Positions 51,786-60,641 of a DNA stretch of 64,000 bases are shown here, piece after piece (the stretch's first letter is position 1; each line of letters starts with the position of its first letter). Origin of the DNA: DASQZJ01 sp035638775 (lineage in GTDB: Bacteria > Pseudomonadota > Gammaproteobacteria > UBA5335 > SLRW01); contig DASQZJ010000029.1 of the NCBI GenBank assembly GCA_035638775.1, positions 62,001-126,000 on the forward strand, read 5' to 3'. The notes under the pieces were generated by a model. That model was not told where the DNA came from, made no database searches, and saw only the letters and a list, made by a program, of their open reading frames with translations. A program made the translations under genes and the position numbers.

Positions 51786-52244
51786 ATGTTCCTGGGAGAA
51801 GATCGCGAGAGCTACCGCAAGGCCTTCGCCGAAGCCTGGCGCAAGGCACGCGCCGGCGAGCCGCTCGAGCCGGTGGAGCGGATCGTCGCCGACGTGGTGG
51901 CCGAACACCCCGAGTATCACCGGGTCATCGAGCGCGGCGACCAGACCCTGCAGCGGGAATACCTGCCGGAGACCGGCGAAACCAATCCGTTCCTGCACAT
52001 GGGACTGCACATCGCGCTGCGCGAGCAGGTCTCGGCGGACCGCCCCGCGGGCGTTCGCGGCATCCACGCCAGCCTGGCGCGAGTTCTCGGCGGGCGGACG
52101 GAGGCCGAGCACCGGATGATGGACTGCCTCGCCGAAACCCTGTGGCAGGCGCAGCGCCAGGGAACCATGCCGGACGAGCGCGCCTACCTGCAGTGCCTGG
52201 AGGAGCTGGAGCGCAAGCTGGGCGCACCCCCGGGACGCGGCTAG
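51786..52244 (+). CDS. DUF1841 family protein
   Basis: The 152-residue protein is predicted soluble and mostly helical. It has the DUF1841 pattern with FAEAWRKARAGEPLEPVE, then EYLPETGETNPFLHMGLHIALREQ and RTEAEHRMMDCLAETLW. The function is unknown. Relatives in other gammaproteobacteria also follow nth. It begins 2 bp after the nth stop. Confidence 0.88.
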   Translation: MFLGEDRESYRKAFAEAWRKARAGEPLEPVERIVADVVAEHPEYHRVIERGDQTLQREYLPETGETNPFLHMGLHIALREQVSADRPAGVRGIHASLARVLGGRTEAEHRMMDCLAETLWQAQRQGTMPDERAYLQCLEELERKLGAPPGRG

Positions 52245-52316
52245 CGGGACAAGGGACGGCGGGCGCCCGCCGGTGGCGGACGCACGCGCCGCCAGCGCTC
52301 GCACGATGCAAGAGCG

Positions 52317-52898
52317 TCAGAAGTGCAGCTCGACCGAGGCCGCCGGCAGGTCGATGTGCGTCCGGTTCAGGCTGTAGCGGTCGTAACCCAGCCGGAAGGC
52401 CAGCGCGGGGCTGATCAGAAAGCGTGCCCCGGCCCCGTAGAAGGGGTCCGATCCGTCGTCACTGCGGGACGTGGCACCGTTGGCATAGTGCTTGTGCCAG
52501 TAGAGGCGCCCGTACTTGCCGTAGACGGAGAAGCTGTCCGTCAGCGGGAGGGACAGGACGGCCGCGATCCCCTTTCCGTGAGAGTCGATGTCGCCGCCGC
52601 CGCTGCTGGCCTTGCCGAAGCTTGCGTAAGAGCCCTGGATGCCCAGGTAGCGGTTGAAATCCACGCCCAGGAACGCGCGGTAGGCCGTGTGCTCGTCGGA
52701 GAAATCGTGCTCGCCGCTGCTTCCGGTGAGCCCCGACGTGCTGTTGAAGAAGTTGTCCTGGCGGATGCGGTAGTAGCCCATGCCGCCGCCGAAAAACAGC
52801 CCGGGCTGCCCGGCGAGCACCGTCCCGGACACGCCGAGCGCCAGGCATCCCAGCAGGATCGGGACAATTCGGGGCATCCTCCTAGCGCGGGCTCTCAT
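52317..52898 (-). CDS. Outer-membrane beta-barrel protein
   Basis: The 193-residue precursor has a signal peptide (about 1-30, PRIVPILLGCLALGVSGTVLAG) and then about eight alternating beta strands ending in a terminal Phe (SVELHF), typical of small outer-membrane barrels of the OmpA/opacity type. Segments such as AYRAFLGVDFNRYLGIQGSYASFG support this. The ATG at 52896-52898 is supported by an excellent Shine-Dalgarno, AAGGAGG, 6 nt upstream. The ligand or role is unknown. The longer upstream frame lacks such support. Confidence 0.85.
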   Translation of the reverse strand: MRARARRMPRIVPILLGCLALGVSGTVLAGQPGLFFGGGMGYYRIRQDNFFNSTSGLTGSSGEHDFSDEHTAYRAFLGVDFNRYLGIQGSYASFGKASSGGGDIDSHGKGIAAVLSLPLTDSFSVYGKYGRLYWHKHYANGATSRSDDGSDPFYGAGARFLISPALAFRLGYDRYSLNRTHIDLPAASVELHF

Positions 52899-53379
52899 GC
52901 GTGTCCTCCTTGCGCCGTGGAACAGGCCGCCCCGCGGGGGGGGCGCGTGGCGTACGCCGAAGCCGTCCGGGCTCCGGCCCGAGATCCAGTGGCGGGTGAT
53001 GGACCTCCCTGTCCCTTGGTCGACAGCGGCCGGGTGCGGATTGCCAGTTGAACACCGCCGACCAACCCGGGGCTCACCCGCCGGAGGCCCCGAATGCGAC
53101 TGTTTCCCGCGGCATGGCGCAACCTCGCCGGACTCCGGCGCGGCGCGCGCTGCCGCCGCCTGGCCGTTGACGGGCAAGTCCCGTGCCAGCCGGCGTTAAA
53201 GGCCGGCGGATCAATGACCTGGAAAGGGGGAAGAGAACCGGGAGGGACCGGATCCGACCCGGCCGGGCCGGATTCGGGGGGCCGGGCGTCGCCCATCGAC
53301 GACACGGACCGGGAGAAAAATCAGAAGGCCTTGATTTTCCTTTTTATTCGACTGTTTCCGATCAGCGACGCCCGCGGCC
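52899..53379. other. Intergenic region between argG and the beta-barrel gene
   Basis: These 481 bp hold an argG terminator candidate (53317-53338) and several short GC-rich inverted repeats, for example ACGGG-CAAGT-CCCGT around 53170-53184 and GCCGGC arms around TTAAA near 53188-53207. A promoter for the barrel gene must lie here, but none could be assigned. No frame looks coding. Confidence 0.55.
53317..53338 (-). terminator. Candidate terminator after argG
   Basis: AAAATCA (53317-53323) and TGATTTT (53332-53338) form a 7-bp stem with an 8-nt loop. On the minus strand the 3' arm carries the U-run. The stem is AT-rich, so the terminator would be weak. Confidence 0.5.
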
Positions 53380-54597
53380 TCACCGGTCACCGCCGCGGCG
53401 CCGTGCCGCGACCGCGAGACGCAGGCCGTTGAGCCGGATGAAACCCTCGGCATCCTTCTGGTTGTAGGCGCCGGCGTCGTCCTCGAAGGTCGCGATGCTG
53501 GCGTCGAACAGGCTGTCGCTGTCCGACTTGCGCCCGACCACCATGACGTTGCCCTTGTACAGCTTCAGCCGCACCACGCCGTTGACGTGCGCCTGGGTGG
53601 CGTCGATGGCCCGCTGGAGCATCTCGCGCTCGGGGCTCCACCAGTAGCCGTTGTACACCACGGTGGCATAGCGCGGCATCAGCTCGTCCTTCAGGTGGGC
53701 CGCCTCGCGGTCCAGGGTGATGGACTCGATCGCCCGGTGGGCGCGCAGCAGGATGGTCCCGCCCGGCGTCTCGTAGCAACCGCGCGACTTGATCCCCACG
53801 TAGCGGTTCTCGACGATGTCGACCCGACCGATGCCGTTGTCGCCCCCGATGCGGTTCAGCCGCGAGAGCACCTGCGCCGGGCTGAGCTCCTCGCCGTCGA
53901 TGGCGACCACGTCGCCGCCGCGATAGGTCAGCTCCACGTAGGTGGGCCGGTCCGGGGCCCGTTCCGGCGCCACGGTCCAGCGCCACATGTCCTCCTCGGG
54001 CTCGACCCACGGGTCCTCCAGCACCTCCCCCTCGTAGGAAATGTGCAGCAGGTTGGCGTCCATCGAGTAGGGCGACTTGCGACCGTGGCGCTCCACCGGG
54101 ATGCCGTGCTGCCCGGCGTAGGCGAGCAGCGTCTCGCGCGAACCCAGGTCCCACTCGCGCCAGGGCGCGATCACCCGGATCTCCGGGCGCAGCGCGTAGG
54201 CCCCGAGCTCGAACCGGACCTGGTCGTTGCCCTTGCCGGTCGCGCCATGGGAGACCGCGTCGGCGCCGGTCTCGGTGGCGATCTCCACCAGCCGCTTCGC
54301 GATGAGGGGCCGCGCGATGGACGTCCCCAGCAGGTACTCGCCCTCGTAAATGGCGTTCGCCCGGAACATCGGATAGACGAAGTCGCGCACGAACTCCTCG
54401 CGCAGGTCCTCGACATAGATGTCGCGCACGCCCAGCTGGCGGGCCTTCTCGCGGGCCGGCTCCAGCTCCTCCCCCTGGCCCAGGTCGGCGGTGAACGTCA
54501 CCACCTCGCAGTCGTAGGTCTCCTGCAGCCACTTGAGGATCACGGACGTGTCCAGCCCGCCCGAATAGGCAAGGACGACCTTCTTGACATCGGACAT
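53380..54597 (-). CDS. argG: Argininosuccinate synthase
   Basis: ArgG joins citrulline and aspartate, using ATP, in arginine synthesis. The 405-residue protein has the N-type ATP pyrophosphatase P-loop AYSGGLDTS (about 10-18), HGATGKGNDQVRFE and the tetramer region near the C-terminus. The ATG at 54595-54597 has GAGG upstream. The longer upstream frame lies over pyrC. It is divergent from pyrC, and argD and argF lie 5-6 kb away. Confidence 0.97.
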   Translation of the reverse strand: MSDVKKVVLAYSGGLDTSVILKWLQETYDCEVVTFTADLGQGEELEPAREKARQLGVRDIYVEDLREEFVRDFVYPMFRANAIYEGEYLLGTSIARPLIAKRLVEIATETGADAVSHGATGKGNDQVRFELGAYALRPEIRVIAPWREWDLGSRETLLAYAGQHGIPVERHGRKSPYSMDANLLHISYEGEVLEDPWVEPEEDMWRWTVAPERAPDRPTYVELTYRGGDVVAIDGEELSPAQVLSRLNRIGGDNGIGRVDIVENRYVGIKSRGCYETPGGTILLRAHRAIESITLDREAAHLKDELMPRYATVVYNGYWWSPEREMLQRAIDATQAHVNGVVRLKLYKGNVMVVGRKSDSDSLFDASIATFEDDAGAYNQKDAEGFIRLNGLRLAVAARRRGGDR

Positions 54598-54720
54598 GGG
54601 GGAACCTCGACCGGTTGAAGGTCCGCCGCCGCGGACCCGGACGCCACCATCGCCACGCGATGGGCCCGAAAGGGCGCCCATGCTACCAGAATCGGCCCGG
54701 CCTGGCGCGTCGCCGCGCGG

Positions 54721-54749
54721 TTTCACGCCCCGTCGCCAGCCGATAGAAT
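54721..54749 (+). promoter_or_regulatory. Promoter at the pyrC start
   Basis: TTTCAC (54721-54726), a 17-bp spacer and TAGAAT (54744-54749) are followed 7 nt later by the ATG at 54757. Initiation at the usual distance would fall on or next to the start codon. Confidence 0.55.
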
Positions 54750-54756
54750 GCCGGCC

Positions 54757-55785
54757 ATGGAGATCACCCTGACCGCCCCGGACGACTGGCATCTGCACCT
54801 GCGGGACGGTCCCGCGATGGCGGACATCGTGGGCGCCAGCGCGCGGCGCTTCCGCCGCGCCATCGTGATGCCCAACCTGCGCCCGCCGGTCACCACCACG
54901 CAGGCCGCGCGCGCCTACCGCGACCGCATCCTCGCCGCGCTGCCCGCCGATGCGGACTTCGAGCCGCTGATGACCCTCTACCTGACCGACAACACCGGGC
55001 CCGACGAGATCCGGCGGGCCCGCGACAGCGGCATCGTCCGGGCGGTGAAGCTCTATCCCGCCGGCGCCACCACCAACAGCGACTCCGGGGTCACCGACCC
55101 CTCGCGCGTCGATCGGGTACTGGAGACCATGTCCCGCCTGGGCATGCCGCTGCTGGTCCACGGCGAGGTCACCGGCGCCGGCGTGGACGTGTTCGACCGC
55201 GAGCGGGTGTTCATCGATACCGTGCTGGCGCCGCTGCGCGAGCGCCATCCGGAGCTGCCGGTGGTGCTCGAGCACATCACCACCGCCGACGCCGCGGACT
55301 TCGTGCGCGAGGCGCCCGGCCGCATCGCCGCCACGATCACCCCGCACCACCTGCTCTACAACCGCAACGCGCTGTTCGCCGCCGGCCTGCGGCCGCACCT
55401 GTACTGCCTGCCCGTGCTCAAGCGCGAGCGCCACCGCCAGGCGCTGGTGGCGGCCGCGACCGGCGGCAACCCCCGTTTCTTCCTGGGCACCGACAGCGCG
55501 CCGCACGCGGCCGGGGCGAAGGAGAGCGCCTGCGGCTGCGCCGGCATCTACTCCGCTCATGCCGCCATTGAGCTCTATGCCGAGGTATTCGAGCGGGCCG
55601 ACGCCCTGCCCCGCCTGGAAGCCTTCGCCAGCTTCCACGGGCCCGACTTCTACGGCCTGCCGCGGAACACGGGCCGCATCACGCTGCGCCACGAGGCCTG
55701 GACCGTACCGGAAACGCTGGCCTTCGGCGGCGAGCCGCTGGTGCCGCTGCGCGCCGGCGAGCCGGTCGGCTGGACGCTCGCATAG
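54757..55785 (+). CDS. pyrC: Dihydroorotase (class II)
   Basis: PyrC cyclises carbamoyl-aspartate to dihydroorotate in pyrimidine synthesis. The 342-residue zinc enzyme has DDWHLHLRDG (metal His pair) near the N-terminus, KLYPAGATTNSDSG (carboxylated Lys), VHGEVT, LEHITT and GTDSAPH. I prefer the ATG at 54757 because the one at 54748 overlaps the -10 element, and 54757 gives the usual N-terminal length. No Shine-Dalgarno is visible. Confidence 0.95.
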   Translation: MEITLTAPDDWHLHLRDGPAMADIVGASARRFRRAIVMPNLRPPVTTTQAARAYRDRILAALPADADFEPLMTLYLTDNTGPDEIRRARDSGIVRAVKLYPAGATTNSDSGVTDPSRVDRVLETMSRLGMPLLVHGEVTGAGVDVFDRERVFIDTVLAPLRERHPELPVVLEHITTADAADFVREAPGRIAATITPHHLLYNRNALFAAGLRPHLYCLPVLKRERHRQALVAAATGGNPRFFLGTDSAPHAAGAKESACGCAGIYSAHAAIELYAEVFERADALPRLEAFASFHGPDFYGLPRNTGRITLRHEAWTVPETLAFGGEPLVPLRAGEPVGWTLA

Positions 55786-55875
55786 GTGCGGCCGACAACT
55801 GCAAAGCGCGGTCCGCGGCGCGCGCCGCGCGCGCGGTCAATCGCAATTGCCGGAACCATCCGATATCCTGCGCGC

Positions 55876-56538
55876 ATGAGCGATACCGAGCACCTGCGCC
55901 AGATGGCTACCCGTTTCCGGGGATTCCTGCCGGTCGTCGTCGACGTCGAGACCGGAGGCTTCAATTCCCGCACCGATGCCCTGCTGGAGATCGCCGCCGT
56001 CACGCTCGGCATGGACGACACCGGCAGCCTGTTCCGCAAGGCGACCTGGAACTTCCACGTCTCCCCGTTCGAGGGAGCCAACATCGAGGCGGCCGCGCTC
56101 GCGGTCAACGGCATCGACCCCCACCATCCGCTGCGACCCGCGCTGCCGGAAGACGAGGCCCTGCGACGGGTGTTCCGCGAGATCCGCCGGGAGATGCGTG
56201 AGCTGGGCTGCACCCGCGCGGTGCTGGTCGGCCACAACGCGCACTTCGATCTGTCGTTCCTGAACGCCGCGGTGGAACGCACCGGGATCCGGCGCAACCC
56301 CTTCCACCCGTTCAGCTGCTTCGACACGGCCACCCTGTGCGGGCTGGCCTACGGGCAGACGGTGCTCGCAAGAGCCGCGGCGGTGGCGGGACTGGCGTGG
56401 GACAGCCGGGAAGCCCACTCGGCCTCCTACGACGCCGAGCAGACCGCCGAGCTGTTCTGCCGCATCGTGAATCGCTGGCGCGACCGCTACGAGGAGGACG
56501 TACAGCGTGCCGCGGAGGCGGGGGAAGGACAGTCCTGA
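55876..56538 (+). CDS. rnt: Ribonuclease T
   Basis: RNase T trims 3' ends of tRNA and 5S rRNA. The 220-residue DEDD exonuclease keeps every catalytic residue at the E. coli positions: Asp23 and Glu25 (VDVETGGF), Asp125 (HFDLSFL), His181 and Asp186 (AHSASYDAEQ). The ATG at 55876 is the family start, and upstream in-frame sequence is low-complexity. No Shine-Dalgarno precedes the ATG, and TATCCT lies 6 nt upstream. Confidence 0.96.
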   Translation: MSDTEHLRQMATRFRGFLPVVVDVETGGFNSRTDALLEIAAVTLGMDDTGSLFRKATWNFHVSPFEGANIEAAALAVNGIDPHHPLRPALPEDEALRRVFREIRREMRELGCTRAVLVGHNAHFDLSFLNAAVERTGIRRNPFHPFSCFDTATLCGLAYGQTVLARAAAVAGLAWDSREAHSASYDAEQTAELFCRIVNRWRDRYEEDVQRAAEAGEGQS

Positions 56539-56605
56539 ACGCGCCGGGGCCGCCGCGAAGGCGGCCCCGGCAGCAGATTGCGCGGCCTGGCGGGGAAACC
56601 CGGTG

Positions 56606-56938
56606 CTACTGGGTCTTTTCGCCCTGCTCCCGGGTGCCCTCCAGCATCTTCTGCAGGTCGCCCGACTCGTAGAGCTGCATCACGATGTCGCAGCCGCCGA
56701 CCAGCTCGCCGTTGATGTACAGCTGCGGGAAGGTCGGCCAGTTGGAATACTCCTTGAGCGTGCTGCGCACCTCCGGATCCTCGAGCACGTTGACATAGCC
56801 GAACTCCGCGCCGCAGGCCTGCAGTGCCTGGTTCACCCGGGCCGAGAAGCCGCACTGGGGGAAATCCGGCGTACCCTTCATGTACAGCACCACGGGGTGG
56901 CTCACGATCTGCTGCTTGATTCGCTCGACGGTATCCAT
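56606..56938 (-). CDS. grxD: Monothiol glutaredoxin Grx4
   Basis: GrxD carries [2Fe-2S] clusters with glutathione and BolA partners. The 110-residue protein has the CGFS active site (Cys29) in PDFPQCGFSARV, then WPTFPQLYINGELVGGCDIV. A GAGGAGG Shine-Dalgarno lies 5 nt before the ATG. It is convergent with rnt and downstream of the hydantoinase-B gene on the same strand. Confidence 0.97.
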   Translation of the reverse strand: MDTVERIKQQIVSHPVVLYMKGTPDFPQCGFSARVNQALQACGAEFGYVNVLEDPEVRSTLKEYSNWPTFPQLYINGELVGGCDIVMQLYESGDLQKMLEGTREQGEKTQ

Positions 56939-57050
56939 AGGAGCCTCCTCAACTGCGCGTCCGATTCGGCGCCGCGCGGAAAAGCCGGCGCCCTGATGGG
57001 CCCATTGTACTAAGCGGGGCGCCGGTAACGCCACAGGCGGCGCAGCGCGA

Positions 57051-58616
57051 TCAGCGCTCCCTCCCCTCGCCGGACGGCGTGCCCCAGCCGCCGCCGCCGG
57101 CCGAGGCCACCGACAGCACCTGGCCGGCACGCACCGACAGCTGCGCCTTGCCCGGCACCGGCTCGCCGTCCAGGCGGTTCTCGCCCGGCCTGCCGGGCCC
57201 ACCCCCGGCGAGCCCCCAGGGGGCGTGCGTGCGCCGCTCGGTCAGCAGGGTCACCTCGGCCGGGGCCAGGAACTCGAACTCCCGCACCAGGCCGTCGCCG
57301 CCCGGCCGCGCCCCGGCGCCGCCGGATCCCGCTCGCAGCGCATAGCGACGCACCCGCAGGGGGAAATTCAGCTCCAGGACCTCGATCGGGGTATTGAGGG
57401 TGTTGGTCATGTGGGTCTGCACGCCGTCAAGGCCGCCGCCGTCGCGCCCGGCGCCCATGCCGCCCCCCATGGTCTCGTAGTAGTCCCAGGCCGGGGCCCC
57501 GCGCGAACCCATCGCCACGTTGTTCATGCTGCCGTGGCTGGCGGCCGGCATCTTGTCCGGCAGCGCCTGCGCCAGCGCGCCGGTGACGGCGTCGACCACG
57601 CGCGTGCTGGTCTCGACATTGCCCGCGGCGACCGCGGCCGGGCGACGGGCGTTGAGCAAGCACCCCTCGGGGGCGCGCACGGCGACCGGGCGGAAGCTGC
57701 CCGCGCAGGCCGGCGTCTGCGGCGGCATCAGGCAGCGGAACACGTAGTAGACCGCGGCGGCCGTCACCGACAGCGGGCAGTTCACGTTCCCTGCGACCTG
57801 CGCACCGGTACCGGCAAAGTCCACGGTGACGTCGTCAGACTCGGCGGTGACCGTGGCGACGATGGGGATCTCGCGGTTTCCGCGCCCGTCGTCGTCGAGG
57901 CAGTCACCGAAGCGATAGCGCCCGTCCGGGATCGCGGCCAGGGCCGAGCGTGCCAGGCGTTCCGCATAATCGTTCAGCGCCGCCAGGCGTCGCGTGAAGC
58001 TCCCGGCACCCTGGGTCCGGACCAGCTCGGCCAGGCGGCGGACGCCCACCCGGTTGGCGCTGATCTGGGCGGCGAAATCGCCGCGGGCCTGCCCGGGATT
58101 GCGCAGCGCGGACACGATCCGGTCCAGCGCGTCCTCGTCGACGCCCCCCGCCCCGGCCACCCGGGTCGGGGCGATCACCAGTCCCTCCTCCTCGAGACGG
58201 GAGGACAGTGGCATGGAGCCCGGCGAGGCCGAGCCGATGTCCGCGTGGTGCGCCCGGTTGACCACGAAGCCGACCCGGCGGCCGTCGACGAACACCGGTG
58301 CCACGACCGTGACGTCGGGGAGGTGGGTGCCTCCGAGGTACGGGTCGTTGAGCAGCACCATGTCGCCCTCGTGCCATTCGCGGGCGGCGACCACGTCGGC
58401 CATGGCATAGGCCATGCTGCCCAGGTGCACCGGGATGTGGGCCGCCTGCGCGCACAGCGCGCCGTCGGGGTCGAACACCGCGCAGGAGAAATCCAGCCGG
58501 TCGCGAATGTTGGGTGAGAATGCCGCCCGCCGCAGCACCGCGCCCATCTCGTCACAGACCGCCGCGATGCGGCTCGCGAACAGGCTCAGCTCGATCCCCT
58601 CGTCGCTGCTCGACAT
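57051..58616 (-). CDS. hyuB: Hydantoinase/oxoprolinase HyuB-type subunit, unpaired
   Basis: HyuB-family proteins are the B halves of ATP-dependent hydantoinases, 5-oxoprolinases and acetone carboxylase-like enzymes. The 521-residue protein has NDPYLGGTHLPDVTVVAPVF, NRAHHADIGSASPGSMP, AAGNVETSTR, and the C-terminal GGGGWGTP motif, so it looks complete. No HyuA (ATP-binding) partner is next to it: grxD lies downstream and the divergent sodB upstream. GGGAGGAGA precedes the ATG at 58614-58616. Confidence 0.9.
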   Translation of the reverse strand: MSSSDEGIELSLFASRIAAVCDEMGAVLRRAAFSPNIRDRLDFSCAVFDPDGALCAQAAHIPVHLGSMAYAMADVVAAREWHEGDMVLLNDPYLGGTHLPDVTVVAPVFVDGRRVGFVVNRAHHADIGSASPGSMPLSSRLEEEGLVIAPTRVAGAGGVDEDALDRIVSALRNPGQARGDFAAQISANRVGVRRLAELVRTQGAGSFTRRLAALNDYAERLARSALAAIPDGRYRFGDCLDDDGRGNREIPIVATVTAESDDVTVDFAGTGAQVAGNVNCPLSVTAAAVYYVFRCLMPPQTPACAGSFRPVAVRAPEGCLLNARRPAAVAAGNVETSTRVVDAVTGALAQALPDKMPAASHGSMNNVAMGSRGAPAWDYYETMGGGMGAGRDGGGLDGVQTHMTNTLNTPIEVLELNFPLRVRRYALRAGSGGAGARPGGDGLVREFEFLAPAEVTLLTERRTHAPWGLAGGGPGRPGENRLDGEPVPGKAQLSVRAGQVLSVASAGGGGWGTPSGEGRER

Positions 58617-58640
58617 GTCTCCTCCCGGGCCGGCGCCGCG

Positions 58641-58716
58641 TTGCAATCTTACGGTCATTCGCCTATTTTAGGCTGTTCCGTGAACCCGATCTAAGATCGA
58701 GCCTCCGTGCACGGAG
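58641..58716 (+). promoter_or_regulatory. sodB promoter and two leader palindromes
   Basis: TTGCAA (58641-58646), a 17-bp spacer and TATTTT (58664-58669) face sodB. Just downstream are two perfect palindromes, CGATCT-A-AGATCG (58687-58699) and CTCCGTGCACGGAG (58703-58716). They could be repressor sites or leader hairpins. Confidence 0.6.
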
Positions 58717-58766
58717 TTTCATTCACCGGGTTTTGACACCCGCCACGGACTGAAAAGGATTGCACT

Positions 58767-59351
58767 ATGGCTCATGAACTCCCCGAACTGCCATACGCAC
58801 TGGATGCCCTGGAGCCGCACATCTCCAGGGAGACGCTGGAGTATCACTACGGCAAGCATCACCGGACCTACGTCGACACGCTGAACAAGCTGATCGAGGG
58901 GACCGAGTACGCCAGCATGTCGCTCGAGGACACCATCCGGAAGGCGAGCGGCAAGCTGTTCAACCAGGCCGCGCAGGTGTGGAACCACACCTTCTACTGG
59001 CACAGCATGAGTCCCCGCGGCGGCGGCGACCCCAGCGGCGAGCTGGCCAAGGCGATCGACAGCAGCTTCGGCTCCATCGACGAGTTCCGCAAGCAGTTCA
59101 CCGAGCAGACCATCGGCAACTTCGGCTCCGGCTGGGGCTGGCTGGTGCAGAAGTCGGACGGCTCCCTGGCCATCGTGGAAACCGACGACGCCAAGACGCC
59201 GCTGACCGACTCCAGCGTCAAGACGCTGCTGGCCTGCGACATCTGGGAGCACGCGTACTACATCGACTACCGGAACGCCCGGCCCAAGTACATGGAGGCG
59301 TTCTGGAAGCTGGTCCACTGGGATTTCGTGGCCGGCAACCTGTCGAAGTAA
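58767..59351 (+). CDS. sodB: Superoxide dismutase, iron type
   Basis: SodB converts superoxide to oxygen and hydrogen peroxide in the cytosol. The 194-residue protein has metal ligands His27, His74, Asp158 and His162 (DIWEHAYY). Gln70 in NQAAQVWNHTFYW marks the Fe-dependent group. AAAGGA precedes the ATG. No signal peptide is present. Strong hairpins follow the stop. Confidence 0.96.
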   Translation: MAHELPELPYALDALEPHISRETLEYHYGKHHRTYVDTLNKLIEGTEYASMSLEDTIRKASGKLFNQAAQVWNHTFYWHSMSPRGGGDPSGELAKAIDSSFGSIDEFRKQFTEQTIGNFGSGWGWLVQKSDGSLAIVETDDAKTPLTDSSVKTLLACDIWEHAYYIDYRNARPKYMEAFWKLVHWDFVAGNLSK

Positions 59352-59355
59352 CGCC

Positions 59356-59418
59356 GGCTTCGCGCCGCGAAGCCCGCGCGAAATCGAACGGGGCTGCCCG
59401 GCGGGGCAGCCCCGCTTT
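59356..59418 (+). terminator. Double hairpin terminator after sodB
   Basis: GGCTTCGC (59356-59363) pairs with GCGAAGCC (59367-59374). A second, stronger 11-bp stem (59389-59399 with 59404-59414) is followed by CTTT. The second is a plausible intrinsic terminator that separates sodB from argD. Confidence 0.75.
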
Positions 59419-59453
59419 ACTTGACCACGCCAAGGTCCCGGAAGTCTGACACC

Positions 59454-60632
59454 ATGACCGAACACCTGATGTCCACCTACGCCCGACTGCCGGTCGCGTT
59501 CGCGCGCGGCGAGGGCGCCTGGCTGTGGGACAACGAGGGCAATGCGTACCTGGACGCCCTGAGCGGCATCGCCGTGTGCGGGCTGGGTCATGCCCATCCC
59601 GAGGTCACCGAGGCGATCCGGGGCCAGGCCGCGCGGCTGCTGCACACCTCGAACCTCTACCGGATCCCGCTGCAGGAGGAGCTCGCGGATCGGCTGTGCG
59701 GCGTGACCGGCATGGACCGCGCGTTCTTCTGCAACTCCGGGGCGGAGGCCAACGAGACCGCCATCAAGCTGGCGCGCCTGCACGGTCACCGGCGCGACGT
59801 GAGCAACCCGCAGATCGTGGTGGCCGAGGGCGCCTTCCACGGCCGTACCATCGCCACCCTCACCGCGACCGGCAACCGGCGCGTCCAGGCGGGTTTCGAA
59901 CCCCTGGCGCCCGGCTTCGTGCGCGCTCCCTGGGGCGACGCCGACGCGCTCGCCGAGGTGGCCCGGCGCCGCAACGACATCGTCGCGGTGCTGGTCGAGC
60001 CGGTGCAGGGCGAGAGCGGCGTCCGTATCCCTCCGCGAGGCTACCTGGCCGATCTGCGCCGGCTCTGCGACGAGCGCGGCTGGCTCCTGATGGCGGACGA
60101 GGTGCAGTCGGGCAACGGCCGTACCGGCCGCTGGCTGGCCAGCCAGCACGAGGAGGCCGTGCCGGATATCGTCACCCTCGCCAAGGGACTGGCCAACGGC
60201 GTGCCGATCGGCGCCTGCCTGGCGCGCGGGCCGGCGGCGGAGGCGTTCCGCCCCGGCAATCACGGCTCCACCTTCGGCGGCAATCCGCTGGCCTGCGCGT
60301 CCGCACTGGCGGTGCTGCGCACGATCGAGAAGGACGGCCTGCTGGCGCGTGCCGCCGAGCTGGGCGAACGCATCGCCGCCGGTCTCGGGCACGCCCTGCA
60401 AGACCTGGATGCGGTGCGCGAAGTCCGCCATCGCGGCCTGATGCTGGCGATCGAGCTGGACCGCCCCTGCGGCGAGCTGGTGCAGCGGGCGCTCGACGAA
60501 CGGCTGCTGATCAACGTCACCGCCGAGCGCGTGGTGCGGCTGCTCCCGCCGCTGGTACTCGGCGACGCCGACGCGGACGAGCTGGTCGAGCGGCTCGTGC
60601 GGGTGATCCGCGCCTTCCTGCAGCAGCAGTGA
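59454..60632 (+). CDS. argD: Acetylornithine aminotransferase
   Basis: ArgD is a PLP enzyme that converts N-acetylglutamate semialdehyde to acetylornithine. The 392-residue class III aminotransferase has SGAEANETAIKLAR, AFHGRT, LLMADEVQSG and the PLP lysine in TLAKGLANGVPIGA. The ATG at 59454 is preceded by GGAAG. The earlier TTG at 59421 seems unlikely. argF follows 9 bp later. Confidence 0.95.
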   Translation: MTEHLMSTYARLPVAFARGEGAWLWDNEGNAYLDALSGIAVCGLGHAHPEVTEAIRGQAARLLHTSNLYRIPLQEELADRLCGVTGMDRAFFCNSGAEANETAIKLARLHGHRRDVSNPQIVVAEGAFHGRTIATLTATGNRRVQAGFEPLAPGFVRAPWGDADALAEVARRRNDIVAVLVEPVQGESGVRIPPRGYLADLRRLCDERGWLLMADEVQSGNGRTGRWLASQHEEAVPDIVTLAKGLANGVPIGACLARGPAAEAFRPGNHGSTFGGNPLACASALAVLRTIEKDGLLARAAELGERIAAGLGHALQDLDAVREVRHRGLMLAIELDRPCGELVQRALDERLLINVTAERVVRLLPPLVLGDADADELVERLVRVIRAFLQQQ

Positions 60633-60641
60633 GCGGCCTCC

